Part shown: piece after piece, positions 42,408 through 53,569 of the stretch
How positions within the stretch are numbered: the first letter of the stretch is position 1
Layout of the letters: each line of letters opens with the position of its first letter
From: Thermococcus radiotolerans
GTDB lineage: Archaea; Methanobacteriota_B; Thermococci; Thermococcales; Thermococcaceae
NCBI RefSeq assembly: GCF_002214565.1
Contig: NZ_CP015106.1
Coordinates: forward strand, 1,116,001 to 1,180,000
Direction: 5' to 3'
Length of the DNA stretch: 64,000 bases
Notes under the pieces: model-generated
What the model was told of the DNA's origin: nothing
The model's input: the letters and a program-made list of their open reading frames with translations, nothing else
The model's database searches: none
Program-made: the position numbers and the translations under genes

Positions 42408-43693
42408 GCGACTTCTGGGTGATGGCCAAGAAGGAGCTGTGGAACCTCTTCAGGGACAAGAAGCTCGTCTTTGGCCTCGTGGTCGTCCCGCTGATACTGC
42501 TTCCCGTCATGGGAAAGGCCGTGAACATCGGCATGGAGCAGGCCCAGGGGGAGACACAGGTTACGATAGTCAACTTCGACGAGGGTGCCTACGGAAATCT
42601 GCTGATAAAGGCCCTGGAGGTTGCCCCCAACGTCACGGTAACCGTGGTGAACGCGACGACGCTTGACGAGGCCATTCAACAGGCCATCCAGCAGGAACAG
42701 AACGTTCTCGTGGTCATTCCCCCAGACTTCACGGCCAAGCTCCAGGCCAACGAGACCGCCACCGTCGAGATATACGGCATCTTCACGACGATAAGCACCG
42801 GCATAAAGGAGAGCGTCAGCGAGGGCAGGATAAACGCCGTCCTCGGGATACTCAGCGACGAGATAGCCAGGATAAAGGTGAAGAACCTCGGCGCCAGCAA
42901 CCCCGATGCCATACTGCAGCCGATAAGGACCGAGAGCAAGTCCGTCATAAACAACAACGTCGTGGAGGTATCTCCAACCGCGGTTTCGAGCGTTATAGCG
43001 GCCCAGGCCTTCACGATACCGCTCATCGTCTTCATGATGGTTATGATAACCTCTCAGATGGCCGCCGGAGCCATAGCGAGCGAGAAGGAGAACAAGACCC
43101 TCGAGACGCTCCTGACCCTGCCCGTGGCGAGGACGAAGATAGTCGCGGCGAAGATATTCGGAACGGCCATGATGGGTCTCGTTGCCGCGATAGCGTACAT
43201 GATAGGCATGCGCTACTACATGAGCTCCTTCGGGCTGGGTTCGAGCGGGGTGAGCCTCGAAGACCTGGGTCTGGTCGTCACCCCCACGGGGGCGCTGATG
43301 TTCGCGGTCGTGGTGTTCCTGACGATAATAATCGCCCTCAGTCTGGCCATGATAGTGGCAACCTTCGCCGAAGACGTCCAGAGCGCGACGACCCTCGTCA
43401 GCGCGGTTATCCTGCCCCTGGCGTTCCCGGCTTTCCTGCTGATGTACACCGACATCAACGACCTTCCAGCGGTCGTCAAGTACGTCCTGCTCGCGATACC
43501 CTTCACCCATCCGGTGGTGGACTACCGCTACGTCCTCCTCAGCAGCTACACGCCGATAGCGATAAGCATGGCCTACCTGACGGTGGTGGCGGTCGTCATA
43601 CTCTACGCCACGGCATGGCTGTTCTCAACGGAGAGAATCCTCACGGCACAGGTCAGCTGGGGCAGAAGGAAGAAGAAAAAAGCGGCCGAGTGA
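42404..43693 (+). CDS. ABC-2 exporter permease (NatB-like)
   Basis: The 429-aa protein has one N-terminal membrane helix, an extracellular domain of about 170 residues (VTIVNFDEGAYGNLLIKALE onward) and five or six C-terminal helices with the family motif ASEKENKTLETLLTLPVART. This architecture is that of NatB/YhaP-type exporters. It is the last gene of the operon. A Lys-rich tail ends the protein and a T-run after the stop probably terminates the transcript. Confidence 0.88.
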   Translation: MSDFWVMAKKELWNLFRDKKLVFGLVVVPLILLPVMGKAVNIGMEQAQGETQVTIVNFDEGAYGNLLIKALEVAPNVTVTVVNATTLDEAIQQAIQQEQNVLVVIPPDFTAKLQANETATVEIYGIFTTISTGIKESVSEGRINAVLGILSDEIARIKVKNLGASNPDAILQPIRTESKSVINNNVVEVSPTAVSSVIAAQAFTIPLIVFMMVMITSQMAAGAIASEKENKTLETLLTLPVARTKIVAAKIFGTAMMGLVAAIAYMIGMRYYMSSFGLGSSGVSLEDLGLVVTPTGALMFAVVVFLTIIIALSLAMIVATFAEDVQSATTLVSAVILPLAFPAFLLMYTDINDLPAVVKYVLLAIPFTHPVVDYRYVLLSSYTPIAISMAYLTVVAVVILYATAWLFSTERILTAQVSWGRRKKKKAAE

Positions 43694-43698
43694 GCTTT

Positions 43699-43706
43699 CC
43701 TTTTTT
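43699..43706 (+). terminator. T-run terminator of the DUF2178/ABC operon
   Basis: CCTTTTTT directly after the permease stop is a simple archaeal termination signal, lying at the junction with the convergent DUF54 gene. Confidence 0.5.
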
Positions 43707-44118
43707 ACTCTATCGGCACACCGTCCTTGGTCCTCGGCGCGAGCCACTTCATGAGCTTCCCTGGATCCCTGGTTCTGATGATTATCGTTATCGGGCCCAG
43801 CGGTGACTCCTCGTTGAAGTTGACGACGCCTGCGTAGGCCGCCTGCTTGTTGACCCGGATGATTATCTCCTCACCGAAGTAGCCCTCCTCAAGGAACGAG
43901 CGCGCGGTGTCCAGTATAGCCTGCCCCCGGAAGAGCTCGTAGAGCCTGCTAAGGGCCTTTCTGCTCCTCGTTTTGCCGGTCAGAATGACGTAATCACCCC
44001 TATCGAACGCCTCGAACTCCAGGTCATGAACCAGGTTCAGCATGGCCCTCTTGACCTTCTCGATGTCCTCGGTCGGATAAACGTAAGCCTCGACCTCAAC
44101 TTCCTCAAAGAGCTCCAT
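43705..44118 (-). CDS. DUF54-family RNA-binding-domain protein
   Basis: The 137-aa protein matches the DUF54 (PF01877) type: [42 protein letters not shown], then [17 protein letters not shown]. Family members are small RNA-binding proteins, some linked to the archaeal exosome; the role is unproven. ATG 44118 is preceded by GGGTGA; the longer frame to 44169 includes that site. It is divergent from the ZIP transporter. Confidence 0.82.
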   Translation of the reverse strand: MELFEEVEVEAYVYPTEDIEKVKRAMLNLVHDLEFEAFDRGDYVILTGKTRSRKALSRLYELFRGQAILDTARSFLEEGYFGEEIIIRVNKQAAYAGVVNFNEESPLGPITIIIRTRDPGKLMKWLAPRTKDGVPIE

Positions 44119-44173
44119 ATTCTCACCCAGAAGAAGCTCGCGGGAAGGCTTATAAACCCAACCGCCCAAATAG

Positions 44174-44187
44174 TTAGGGTGGCCTAA
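44174..44187. promoter_or_regulatory. DtxR/MntR-like operator before the ZIP transporter gene
   Basis: TTAGG-GTGG-CCTAA is a perfect inverted repeat of the form bound by metal-dependent DtxR-family repressors (TTAGG-N4-CCTAA-like). It covers the ribosome binding site and lies 2 bp before the GTG start, where a bound repressor would block expression. Confidence 0.55.
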
Positions 44188-44189
44188 TA

Positions 44190-44999
44190 GTGTTAGAGAA
44201 CTTCGTGGCCAATCTCGCGGAGTGGATACTGAGCATCTCGAACGGCGAAATCATGTGGGTTGCCTTCTACGCCGGACTTTTCGTAGCACTCATGACTTCC
44301 CTCGGTGCCATGGTGGCGATATTCGCCAAGAGCCTCCCCGAGGGGGGCGTTGACTTCGCCCTCAGCTTCGCCGCCGGCGTGATGATAGTGGCGAGCTTTA
44401 CTTCACTCATCTTGCCCGCAATAGAGGAAACCGGCTCCTTTTCACCTGCCGGAATCGGAATAGCCCTTGGAGTGCTGCTCATCTACGCCATAGACCGCTT
44501 TCTCCCCCACGAACACCTCGTCAAGGGCTATGAGGGCCCCAAATCCATGAAGGACAAGCTGAGGAAGGTCTGGCTTCTCGTCATAGCGGTGATAATTCAC
44601 AACCTGCCTGAGGGCCTTGCGGTCGGGACGTCCCTCGTCTACAACCTGGAGGTCGGTATGGTAACCACCATAGCCATCGGAATCCAGGACTTCCCGGAGG
44701 GGACCGTCGTCTCGCTGCCCCTCGCGACGATACAGAAGAAGCGCCTCGGGCCGATAGTGATGGGCGTGCTGAGCGGCTTCGCGGAGATGGCGATGGTACT
44801 CCTCGGGGCGTATTTCTTCACCCTCTTCGCCTGGCTCTTACCGTATGGCCTCGGTCTGGCCGGCGGGGCGATGCTCTACGTGACCGTGAAGGAGATGATA
44901 CCCGAGATATACAGGGGAGAAAACAGCGACACGCTGATAACCCTGGGATTCTTCCTGGGCTTCTACGTGATGCTGTTCCTCGACTCAATGCTCGGCTAG
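44190..44999 (+). CDS. ZIP-family metal transporter (GufA/ZupT-like)
   Basis: The 269-aa protein has about eight helices with the metal-site motifs [10 protein letters not shown] (helix 4) and IGIQDFPEG (helix 5), the second with Gln-Asp in place of the His-Asn of helix 4. ZIPs import Zn, Fe or Mn. It starts at GTG after GGGTGG. The DtxR-like palindrome at its start suggests iron or manganese control. It overlaps the convergent kinase gene by 15 bp. Confidence 0.9.
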   Translation: MLENFVANLAEWILSISNGEIMWVAFYAGLFVALMTSLGAMVAIFAKSLPEGGVDFALSFAAGVMIVASFTSLILPAIEETGSFSPAGIGIALGVLLIYAIDRFLPHEHLVKGYEGPKSMKDKLRKVWLLVIAVIIHNLPEGLAVGTSLVYNLEVGMVTTIAIGIQDFPEGTVVSLPLATIQKKRLGPIVMGVLSGFAEMAMVLLGAYFFTLFAWLLPYGLGLAGGAMLYVTVKEMIPEIYRGENSDTLITLGFFLGFYVMLFLDSMLG

Positions 45000-45542
45000 A
45001 ATCCGGTCAACGAGCTCCCTCACCCTCTCCTCGTACTCTTCCCTGCTGCAGTCGTTCACTATCATGTGGTCGGCCATCGCGATGACGTTTCCTATGCCGA
45101 ACTTCAGCTCCTTCCAGTCGCGCTCCTCGAAGTCCTCCCACGTTCTCGGATCGTCGTGTCTGCCCCGGGCTTTGAGCCTATCGAAGCGCATGTGCGGTGG
45201 CGTGTGAACGGCGAGTATTATTATCTCCTCGTCCGGGAAAGCGCTCCTGAAGGTTCCAACCTCATCGAGGGAGCGGACGCCGTCTATAACGACGACCCTG
45301 CTGCTCTCAAGGAGGCGCCTCACCTTTTCCACAGTCAGCTTTGCAACGGCGTTCTGACCAAGCTCCTGCCTCAGGCGGATGCTCACCTTGGCAACGTTCT
45401 CCTTGGTCAGCTCCAGACCGCGCTTTGCCGTCTCTTCCCTTACGACGTCCCCCATAGAAACGCTTGGAAAGCCTCTCCTCTCGAACTCCTTGACGATCCT
45501 GCTCTTTCCCGAACCAGGCATTCCAGTCACGATGATTATCAT
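44985..45542 (-). CDS. UPF0200-type nucleotide/nucleoside kinase
   Basis: The 185-aa P-loop protein starts MIIIVTGMPGSGKSRIVKEF, with a lid-like region MRFDRLKARGRHDDPRTWED and VIDGVRSLDEV. It resembles dephospho-CoA kinase and adenylate kinase folds; archaeal UPF0200 proteins are often named so, but the substrate is not established. The start at 45542 lacks a strong ribosome binding site. It lies 45 bp downstream of hel308 on the same strand. Confidence 0.8.
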   Translation of the reverse strand: MIIIVTGMPGSGKSRIVKEFERRGFPSVSMGDVVREETAKRGLELTKENVAKVSIRLRQELGQNAVAKLTVEKVRRLLESSRVVVIDGVRSLDEVGTFRSAFPDEEIIILAVHTPPHMRFDRLKARGRHDDPRTWEDFEERDWKELKFGIGNVIAMADHMIVNDCSREEYEERVRELVDRILAEH

Positions 45543-45587
45543 AGTGCCCACGCCAGAGTAAAGGGGCTGGATTTAAAAGTTTGACCC

Positions 45588-47768
45588 TCACTTCAGGAAG
45601 TCGTCCAGGGTCCCTTTTCGTACCCTTTCTGCCTTTTTGGAGCCCTTTTTAGCACCCTTCGGCATCTCTACACCAAAGTGCCGGAACAGTCCCTCAACCA
45701 CCTTCATTCCGATGCCCTCGACCTCCAGGAGGTCCCTCACCTTGGCGCGCATTATATCCTCCTGAGTCCTGAAGCCTGCGTTGTAGAGCGCCCTCGCCCT
45801 CTTCCTTCCGATGTTGGGGAGCCTGACCAGCTCAAGAAGCTCCTCTCTGACTCCATGCCTCAGCCTGAGGTGCAGGTCTCTCAGATAGTTCAGCACGTCT
45901 TTCTCCGGCTCGAAGAGCTTGTAGAGTTCGATGAGGGAGTACATGAGCCAGTCCGCGAGCTCCAGAATTCTGTAGAGGTCCCCGGGGTCTATGCTGTATG
46001 TCTCGTATATCCTCGCCTCCGGAACCTCGTTTATCCAGTCAAGGAGAATTTTCGCGGTCTTTATCTCGCCGAGGAAGGTCTGGAACCGGTAGTCCTCGTA
46101 GTAGGGGATGTTCGTGTACAGCTTCTCCTCAAACTCGTAGGCTAGGTCGAGGTAATCCTCCATCTCCCTCCTCCGGGCGTTCAGCGTTGCCATGTCCGGC
46201 GTCGAGGCTATCAGCTGGAAGATTCCGAAGGGGTTGGGGTTTCTCTCAAGCTTCGGGAAGGCGTCCTTGAATCTCTTCGCCGTCAGCGGGTCGATGTAGA
46301 GCTGAGATGTGCGCTTTCCGAAGGGAAGGGCTATGAAGCGGTCGTTCATGTCCATGTCCACGAACTCGTTTTCGATTAGGAAGTAGACTATGTCCTTCGC
46401 CTTGTACTCTATCGAGCTTGTGTCCTTCCTCTGGTGGAAGTAGAAGGTCTTCTCGAGGAAGCCTATCAGCTCCCTGAAGTTTGAAACGCCGAAGTTCGTT
46501 ATCAAAGCCAGAACCTGACTCCTGAAGGCCTGCTCGTTGGCGAGCATCGAGAACAGCTTTTCCGGCTTTCCATGGATGTACTTCTCCATCAGCTTCTTCG
46601 GATCTTCGGTTCTCGCTACAACTATGGCTTCGCCAACCCTGTCGTACTTCGGCCTCCCTGCTCTACCCATCATCTGCTGTATCTCGAGGACGGGTATGTC
46701 CGTCCAGCCGAAGCCGGCGTAGCGCTTGGTGTCCCGTATGATGACGCGGAACGCGGGGAGGTTTATTCCGGCGCTGAGGGTTGGGGTGGCGGTTATTACC
46801 TTAATCAAGCCCTCGCGGAAAGCATCTTCTATCATCGTCCTCTCGGTTCTGCTCAGGCCGGCATGGTGGAAGGCCACGCCGCCCCTGATGGCCTTTTTGA
46901 GCTTCTCGTTTGTCGGATTCTCCTCGAGGGAATCCGCGAGTTCCTTAAGCTGCCTTGTTTCAGGCTTCGTGAGAAGGCGGGCTACCTTGGATGACAGCGA
47001 GACGGCCTCCTTCTCGGCCGAGCGGCGGGTGTTGACGAACACCAGCGCCTGCTTGCCCCTCTTAACCGCGTCAATCGCTAGGCTCTCCCAGTTCTCCGGA
47101 TAGCGCTCCCGCTTTCCGTCCTCCCAGACTAGCTCCCCAAGGTGAAAGACGCCCTTTTTCAGCTCGACCGGCCGCCAGTCGCTCACAACGAGCTCCGCGT
47201 TGAGCCACTCCGCCAGCTCCTCGGCGTTTCCGACCGTGGCGCTCAGAGCCAGAATCTGGGCCCTGTCGAGCATGTGGCTGAGTATCATCTCCAGCGTCGC
47301 CCCCCTGTCGTAGGAGCCTATGAGGTGGACCTCGTCGGCAACGACCAGCTTGATGTCCCTTATCCAGTTGGAGCCGTGCCTCAAAAGGGAGTCAAACTTC
47401 TCGGATGTGGCGATGATTATGTCGTATCTCCCGAGCCACTCGTCGGTTGAATCGTAGTCACCGGTGGTTGCAGCGACGCGAAGGCCTAGAACCTCCCAGG
47501 CCTTGAACTCCCGGTACTTCTCCTCGGCGAGGGCTTTGAGCGGAACCAGGTAGACCGCCTTTCCTCCCTCCCGGAGGAGCTTGTTGGCCATGACTATCTC
47601 GCTCACCAGGGTCTTTCCGCTCGCGGTGGGTATGGCGAGGACTAGGTTCTTTCCGTCGAGAACCCCGCTCTTCAGGGCTTTTGCCTGCGGCGGATAAAGC
47701 TCCTCTATGCCCCTCTCAATGATGACCCTTTTCACGCGTTCGTCAACCGGGAGTTCCTCAATCCTCAT
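45588..47768 (-). CDS. hel308: Hel308/Hjm DNA helicase
   Basis: The 726-aa superfamily 2 Ski2-like helicase has the Q-motif region ERGIEELYPPQAKALK, Walker A AIPTASGKTLVSE, ADEVHLIGS, TPTLSAGINLPA and motif VI QQMMGRAGRPKYD. The winged helix and ratchet domains follow, with the C-terminal LVRLPNIGRKRARALYNAGF helix-hairpin-helix. The extreme C-terminus KGTLDDFLK resembles a PCNA-interacting tail. Hel308 unwinds stalled forks and branched DNA. The start is ATG 47768. Confidence 0.96.
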   Translation of the reverse strand: MRIEELPVDERVKRVIIERGIEELYPPQAKALKSGVLDGKNLVLAIPTASGKTLVSEIVMANKLLREGGKAVYLVPLKALAEEKYREFKAWEVLGLRVAATTGDYDSTDEWLGRYDIIIATSEKFDSLLRHGSNWIRDIKLVVADEVHLIGSYDRGATLEMILSHMLDRAQILALSATVGNAEELAEWLNAELVVSDWRPVELKKGVFHLGELVWEDGKRERYPENWESLAIDAVKRGKQALVFVNTRRSAEKEAVSLSSKVARLLTKPETRQLKELADSLEENPTNEKLKKAIRGGVAFHHAGLSRTERTMIEDAFREGLIKVITATPTLSAGINLPAFRVIIRDTKRYAGFGWTDIPVLEIQQMMGRAGRPKYDRVGEAIVVARTEDPKKLMEKYIHGKPEKLFSMLANEQAFRSQVLALITNFGVSNFRELIGFLEKTFYFHQRKDTSSIEYKAKDIVYFLIENEFVDMDMNDRFIALPFGKRTSQLYIDPLTAKRFKDAFPKLERNPNPFGIFQLIASTPDMATLNARRREMEDYLDLAYEFEEKLYTNIPYYEDYRFQTFLGEIKTAKILLDWINEVPEARIYETYSIDPGDLYRILELADWLMYSLIELYKLFEPEKDVLNYLRDLHLRLRHGVREELLELVRLPNIGRKRARALYNAGFRTQEDIMRAKVRDLLEVEGIGMKVVEGLFRHFGVEMPKGAKKGSKKAERVRKGTLDDFLK

Positions 47769-47905
47769 ACCAATCACGAAAACTCCGAAGGGCACTTTAT
47801 AGGTTTTTGGTTTCAGCTTGAAAACCTACCAAAAGGTTCCTACGAAAAGCTTAAATGAGATGGGGGGCTAAATAAAGGCGTAAAGCCTTTCAGCGGTGGT
47901 GGAAA

Positions 47906-48151
47906 ATGGTTAGGTCGTACGTTTTATTGACTGTGGAGATTGGGAAGGTTGAAAGCGTTATAGACGCCCTCAAGCAGATACCGGGCGTTACGAGGGCGGA
48001 CGCCGTCACCGGACCCTACGATGCGATAGTTCACATCGAGGCCAAGGACCTCGGCGAGCTCACCAGAAAGATACTCCACGACATACACAACATCGACGGA
48101 GTTATAGACACTACTACCGCCATAGTCGTAGAGATGGAAGAAGAGGAGTGA
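47906..48151 (+). CDS. Stand-alone Lrp/AsnC ligand-binding (RAM) domain protein
   Basis: The 81-aa protein consists only of the RAM domain (YVLLTVEIGKVESVIDALKQ, GVTRADAVTGPYDAIVHIEA) without a DNA-binding part. Such proteins bind amino acids and may join with Lrp regulators. GGTGGTGG precedes the ATG. Its stop directly abuts the end of the convergent srp19 gene. The TATA-like GCTTAAATG lies near 47849. Confidence 0.9.
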   Translation: MVRSYVLLTVEIGKVESVIDALKQIPGVTRADAVTGPYDAIVHIEAKDLGELTRKILHDIHNIDGVIDTTTAIVVEMEEEE

Positions 48152-48499
48152 TCACCTCTTTTTCTTCCTGGATTTGTGCTTCTTCTTGCCCTTGGCTTTA
48201 GCCTGGATTTTCCTGATTTCCCTGATCTTCTGGCCTATCATTTTGAGGCTCTTCCCCTTGGGGTGCTTGCCCTCGAGACGGAGCATCCCCCTGAGCCTGT
48301 ACTCCTCGTCCAGGCCCGCCAAGCGGGGGTTGAGCTTCGACTCGTCCATTTCGATGATCTTCATACTCAGTGCCCTCGCCGCGTCTGCTATCTCCTGGAT
48401 TCTTGGACCGTCAACGGCAAATTCCTTTCCAACGGCCCTGCCGTACCTTCTGCTCAACCTGGCATCGAGTTCGCTGGGCCACACCACAAACCGTTTCAT
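48152..48499 (-). CDS. srp19: Signal recognition particle protein SRP19
   Basis: The 115-aa protein has RFVVWPSELDARLSRRYGRA, VDGPRIQEIADAARAL and a Lys/Arg-rich tail (KKKHKSRKKKR), typical of archaeal SRP19, which binds the 7S RNA helices and helps load SRP54. ATG 48499 has AGGTGG 5 nt upstream; the upstream codons MEG are excluded. Confidence 0.95.
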   Translation of the reverse strand: MKRFVVWPSELDARLSRRYGRAVGKEFAVDGPRIQEIADAARALSMKIIEMDESKLNPRLAGLDEEYRLRGMLRLEGKHPKGKSLKMIGQKIREIRKIQAKAKGKKKHKSRKKKR

Positions 48500-48557
48500 C
48501 CCTTCCACCTAACAAGGTTTAAAAGAGGAGCCGTTAAAAACCCTTTTGGTGAGTCCT

Positions 48558-49196
48558 ATGGAGACCTCTGTCCTCGAAAAGTACCTCTTCGGAAAGGCCG
48601 AGAGGGGCGATACCGTTCTCATCGAGTACCGACCGACGTACCCGCTTGAGGAGCTCTCATGGGGATTCCTCATACCGGCCCTCATAGAGAGGGGAGACGT
48701 CGTCATAGGGGATTTCTTCGGTATCGGCGACCAGCTCTTCCGGAACTACATCCGCAGAATTTCCGGCAAGGAGTACTCCGACGTGATCGAACTCATAAAG
48801 AAGATAAAGGTCGTCAAGATAGGACCCGGCTCGGCCAGCTATGGAGAGGTCATAGAGGAGGTCGTTCCCGTCTACGACTCCCACAGCTTCCTCAAGAACT
48901 ACCACATGGTCGTCAACAGGATGACCCACTCGCCGACGAAGCCCGAGTACTTCGTGACCTTTGGGCTCTCCCACTACGTCCACTTCGGCGGGGACGAGGC
49001 CATGAAGGCCATAATGACCGGAATAAGCACGATACCGATGGAAGACTGGGTCGGTATACACTTCCTCAATGTCGAGGTGCTCAGCAAGGCCCACCTGGCC
49101 ATGCTGGAGGAGATGGCCTCGATAGTATTCCACGTATCCAACGAGGAACTTATCGTGAAGAAGGGCGGTGAGATTTTTGATTCGAGAGGGGGATAG
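48558..49196 (+). CDS. DUF257-family protein
   Basis: The 212-aa protein matches the Thermococcales-restricted DUF257 (PF03192) type: GDTVLIEYRPTYPLEELSWG, FLIPALIERGDVVIGDFFG, VVNRMTHSPTKPEYFVTFGL. The layout suggests a RecA/KaiC-like core without a Walker A motif, but the function is unknown. GGTGA lies 5 nt before ATG 48558. It overlaps trmI by 20 bp. Confidence 0.82.
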   Translation: METSVLEKYLFGKAERGDTVLIEYRPTYPLEELSWGFLIPALIERGDVVIGDFFGIGDQLFRNYIRRISGKEYSDVIELIKKIKVVKIGPGSASYGEVIEEVVPVYDSHSFLKNYHMVVNRMTHSPTKPEYFVTFGLSHYVHFGGDEAMKAIMTGISTIPMEDWVGIHFLNVEVLSKAHLAMLEEMASIVFHVSNEELIVKKGGEIFDSRGG

Positions 49197-49938
49197 GGTT
49201 CTTCTGGTCGACAGGAGGGGAAAGAGGTACCTCGTGACGGCCTCTAACAGGGAGTTCCATACGGACCTGGGTATAATCAACCTCGGTGAGCTGGTGGAGA
49301 AGGACTACGGGGAGAGCGTCATCAGCCACAAGGGCGAGGAGTTCAGGATACTGAAGCCGGACGTCAACGACATCATAGCGAAGATGCGTCGCGGCCCTCA
49401 AATCGTCCATCCCAAGGACGCTGGTATAATAATCGCCTACGCCGGCATTTCCCCGGGGAACACCGTGATAGAGGCTGGCGTTGGAAGCGGTGCTTTAACG
49501 ATATTTCTCGCGAACATAGTTGGCCCCCAGGGCAGGGTCATCAGCTACGAGCTCAGGGAGGACTTTGCAAGGATAGCCCAGAAGAACGTCGAGATGGCGG
49601 GCTTCGCCGACAGGGTCACGATAAAGCTCAAGAACATCTACGACGGCATAGACGAGGAAAGCGCGGACCACATAGTTCTCGACCTGCCCCAGCCGGAGAA
49701 CGTTCTCCCCCACGCGGTTGAGGTTCTGAAACCGGGTGGCTACTTCGTCGCCTACACACCGTGCACCAACCAGGTACACCGCTTCTTCCAGGCGTTCCAG
49801 GAGTACAGGGAGCACTTCTACAAACCGAGGGTCGTTGAGGTTCTCGTCAGGGAGCACGAGGTCAAGAGGGAGTGCATGAGGCCGAAGACGACCATGCTGG
49901 CGCACACCGGCTACATAACGTTCATCAGGAAGCTCTGA
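49177..49938 (+). CDS. trmI: tRNA (adenine-N1)-methyltransferase TrmI
   Basis: The 253-aa protein has an N-terminal RNA-binding part (IREGDRVLLVDRRGKRYLVT) and the Rossmann SAM site VIEAGVGSGALTIFLANIVG, with LDLPQPENVLPHA as the catalytic-domain hallmark and CMRPKTTMLAHTGYITF at the end. In Pyrococcus it methylates A57 and A58. TTG 49177 is the preferred start: GGCGGTGA is 5 nt upstream and the result MIREGD equals the known Pyrococcus N-terminus. The start lies inside the DUF257 gene. Confidence 0.92.
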   Translation: MIREGDRVLLVDRRGKRYLVTASNREFHTDLGIINLGELVEKDYGESVISHKGEEFRILKPDVNDIIAKMRRGPQIVHPKDAGIIIAYAGISPGNTVIEAGVGSGALTIFLANIVGPQGRVISYELREDFARIAQKNVEMAGFADRVTIKLKNIYDGIDEESADHIVLDLPQPENVLPHAVEVLKPGGYFVAYTPCTNQVHRFFQAFQEYREHFYKPRVVEVLVREHEVKRECMRPKTTMLAHTGYITFIRKL

Positions 49939-50028
49939 TTCTTATCCTCTTGAATATATGGCCTTTTCTTGAAAATTTCTCGTGGAGAACGGCTTATTCC
50001 GAAATCTATTCGCCCAGCTGAACCAAAG

Positions 50029-50065
50029 GTTAGCAACATCTTTATAAACACTTTTGGTTGCAAAC
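50029..50065. promoter_or_regulatory. Two SurR-type sites bracketing the TATA box of the Nfn operon
   Basis: GTTAGCAAC (50029-50037) and GTTGCAAAC (50057-50065) both match GTTn3AAC, the site of the sulfur-response regulator SurR. The TATA element CTTTATAAA (50039-50047) lies between them. One site is at the activator position, the other over the transcript start. Confidence 0.65.
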
Positions 50066-50108
50066 CTTTAGATGTCCAAATTTGACCACCTGCACGGAGG
50101 TGTTCATC

Positions 50109-52432
<2,324 letters not shown>

Positions 52433-52433
52433 G

Positions 52434-52450
52434 CCTCTTTTATTTTTCTT
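52434..52450 (+). terminator. T-rich terminator of the Nfn operon
   Basis: CTCTTTTATTTTTCTTT begins right after the sudA stop and contains a five-T run; no hairpin is needed in archaea. Confidence 0.45.
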
Positions 52451-53534
52451 TGAAGCACGCTTCCAGTATCGGATCGGGAATGTGGTAATAGACGTTTCTG
52501 CCTTCTTTAACCTTCTCAAGGAACGAAGAATCGACGAGAGCTTTCAGAAGCCTCGCCAGTACACTGTCCGCCACACTTTTACCCTCCTTCCTTTCGAGGT
52601 GTTCTTTTATTTCCTCCCACGTTCTCTTGCCATGGGAGATGGCCCTCATTATCTCGACGTACCGGTTCCTCGCGGCAGGTCTCTTTGAGAGAAAGTTCTC
52701 GAATTCATCCATGGCAAGGGCCTTCGCCTCATCAAAGACATCGTCAATGAGCCTCTCGGAGAGCCCTTTTTCCATGGCTTTTCTGCCGAAGAGAACCAGC
52801 CATCCCACTATTCCATCGAGTCTCTCAACTGCAAGGCTTATAAGTTCATCCTGGGGCATCAATCCAACCTGCTCAAAGCCTTTCTGGAGGAAATCCCTGC
52901 TCTGTTCGGGTGTGAATCTCCCCAGGGAAATCTCATGGAAGTACCTGCCGTAGAGGGGAGCCTTGGGGTCATCGGTACCGAGGTAATCGTGAAGCAGGCC
53001 CACCTCTGAACCCGTCATGACCATTCTGAGGTCGGAGTAGTCGTACAGGTGGGCAATTAAGCCGGCAAACTCGCTCCCGACCGGCCCGCGGAGGTACTGG
53101 ACCTCATCAAAAGCGAGGACAACGTCGTACTTTTCCAGCTCACGGAAGAGCGCTATGAGATCGGTTTTCTCCTCTTTCCAGGAAAAGCTCACTCCGAGGC
53201 TCAGAACCCGAAGACCGGCTATGTTTTTGAGCTCGGTTTTAATCTCCTCCCAGAGGTTACGGTTTTCGCGGAAGAATTCATTGATGGAGCTTTCTATTCT
53301 TTTGTAAACATCCATGCGGGAGTTGGCGTTGACACCCCGGAAATCTACGAGAACGTAGGGAATGGCGAGCTCATTGAGACCTACCACTAGCAGGGAAGTC
53401 TTTCCAAGCCGTCTTATACCAGTGATAACCGTTAGGGGATTCCCGGAGGTGATGGACTTCTCGAACTCCTTCAGCTCCGCTTCTCTGTCGTACAAATCCT
53501 CACGCTTCCTCTTCGGTCTGATGTCAAAGTACAC
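52440..53534 (-). CDS. Archaeal AAA-type ATPase (PF01637)
   Basis: The 364-aa protein has the archaeal ATPase fold: DREAELKEFEKSITSGNPL, P-loop GIRRLGKTSLL (GxxRxGKTS), Walker B VVLAFDEVQYLRGP, sensor VMTGSEVGLLHDYLG, and a winged-helix C-terminus (about 290-364). Such ATPases are often orphan genes in mobile-like settings; function unknown. GTG 53534 is chosen because GGGGTGG precedes it by 5 nt; GTG 53543 lies in that site. A perfect 22-bp palindrome covers its promoter. It converges on the Nfn operon. Confidence 0.88.
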   Translation of the reverse strand: MYFDIRPKRKREDLYDREAELKEFEKSITSGNPLTVITGIRRLGKTSLLVVGLNELAIPYVLVDFRGVNANSRMDVYKRIESSINEFFRENRNLWEEIKTELKNIAGLRVLSLGVSFSWKEEKTDLIALFRELEKYDVVLAFDEVQYLRGPVGSEFAGLIAHLYDYSDLRMVMTGSEVGLLHDYLGTDDPKAPLYGRYFHEISLGRFTPEQSRDFLQKGFEQVGLMPQDELISLAVERLDGIVGWLVLFGRKAMEKGLSERLIDDVFDEAKALAMDEFENFLSKRPAARNRYVEIMRAISHGKRTWEEIKEHLERKEGKSVADSVLARLLKALVDSSFLEKVKEGRNVYYHIPDPILEACFKEK

Positions 53535-53542
53535 AACTACCA

Positions 53543-53564
53543 CCCCAGTAGTTAACTACTGGGG
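53543..53564. promoter_or_regulatory. Perfect 22-bp palindrome, candidate operator
   Basis: CCCCAGTAGTT is followed directly by its reverse complement AACTACTGGGG. It lies between the leftward TATA element (53570-53577, CTTATAAC) and the ATPase start, and upstream of the same element as read rightward toward the sRNAs. Confidence 0.75.
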
Positions 53565-53569
53565 CAGAA

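Noticed and set aside
41957-43510. 517-aa frame antisense to the ABC exporter genes
   Set aside because: Low-complexity His/Glu/Arg/Gly-rich translation opposite two clear genes.
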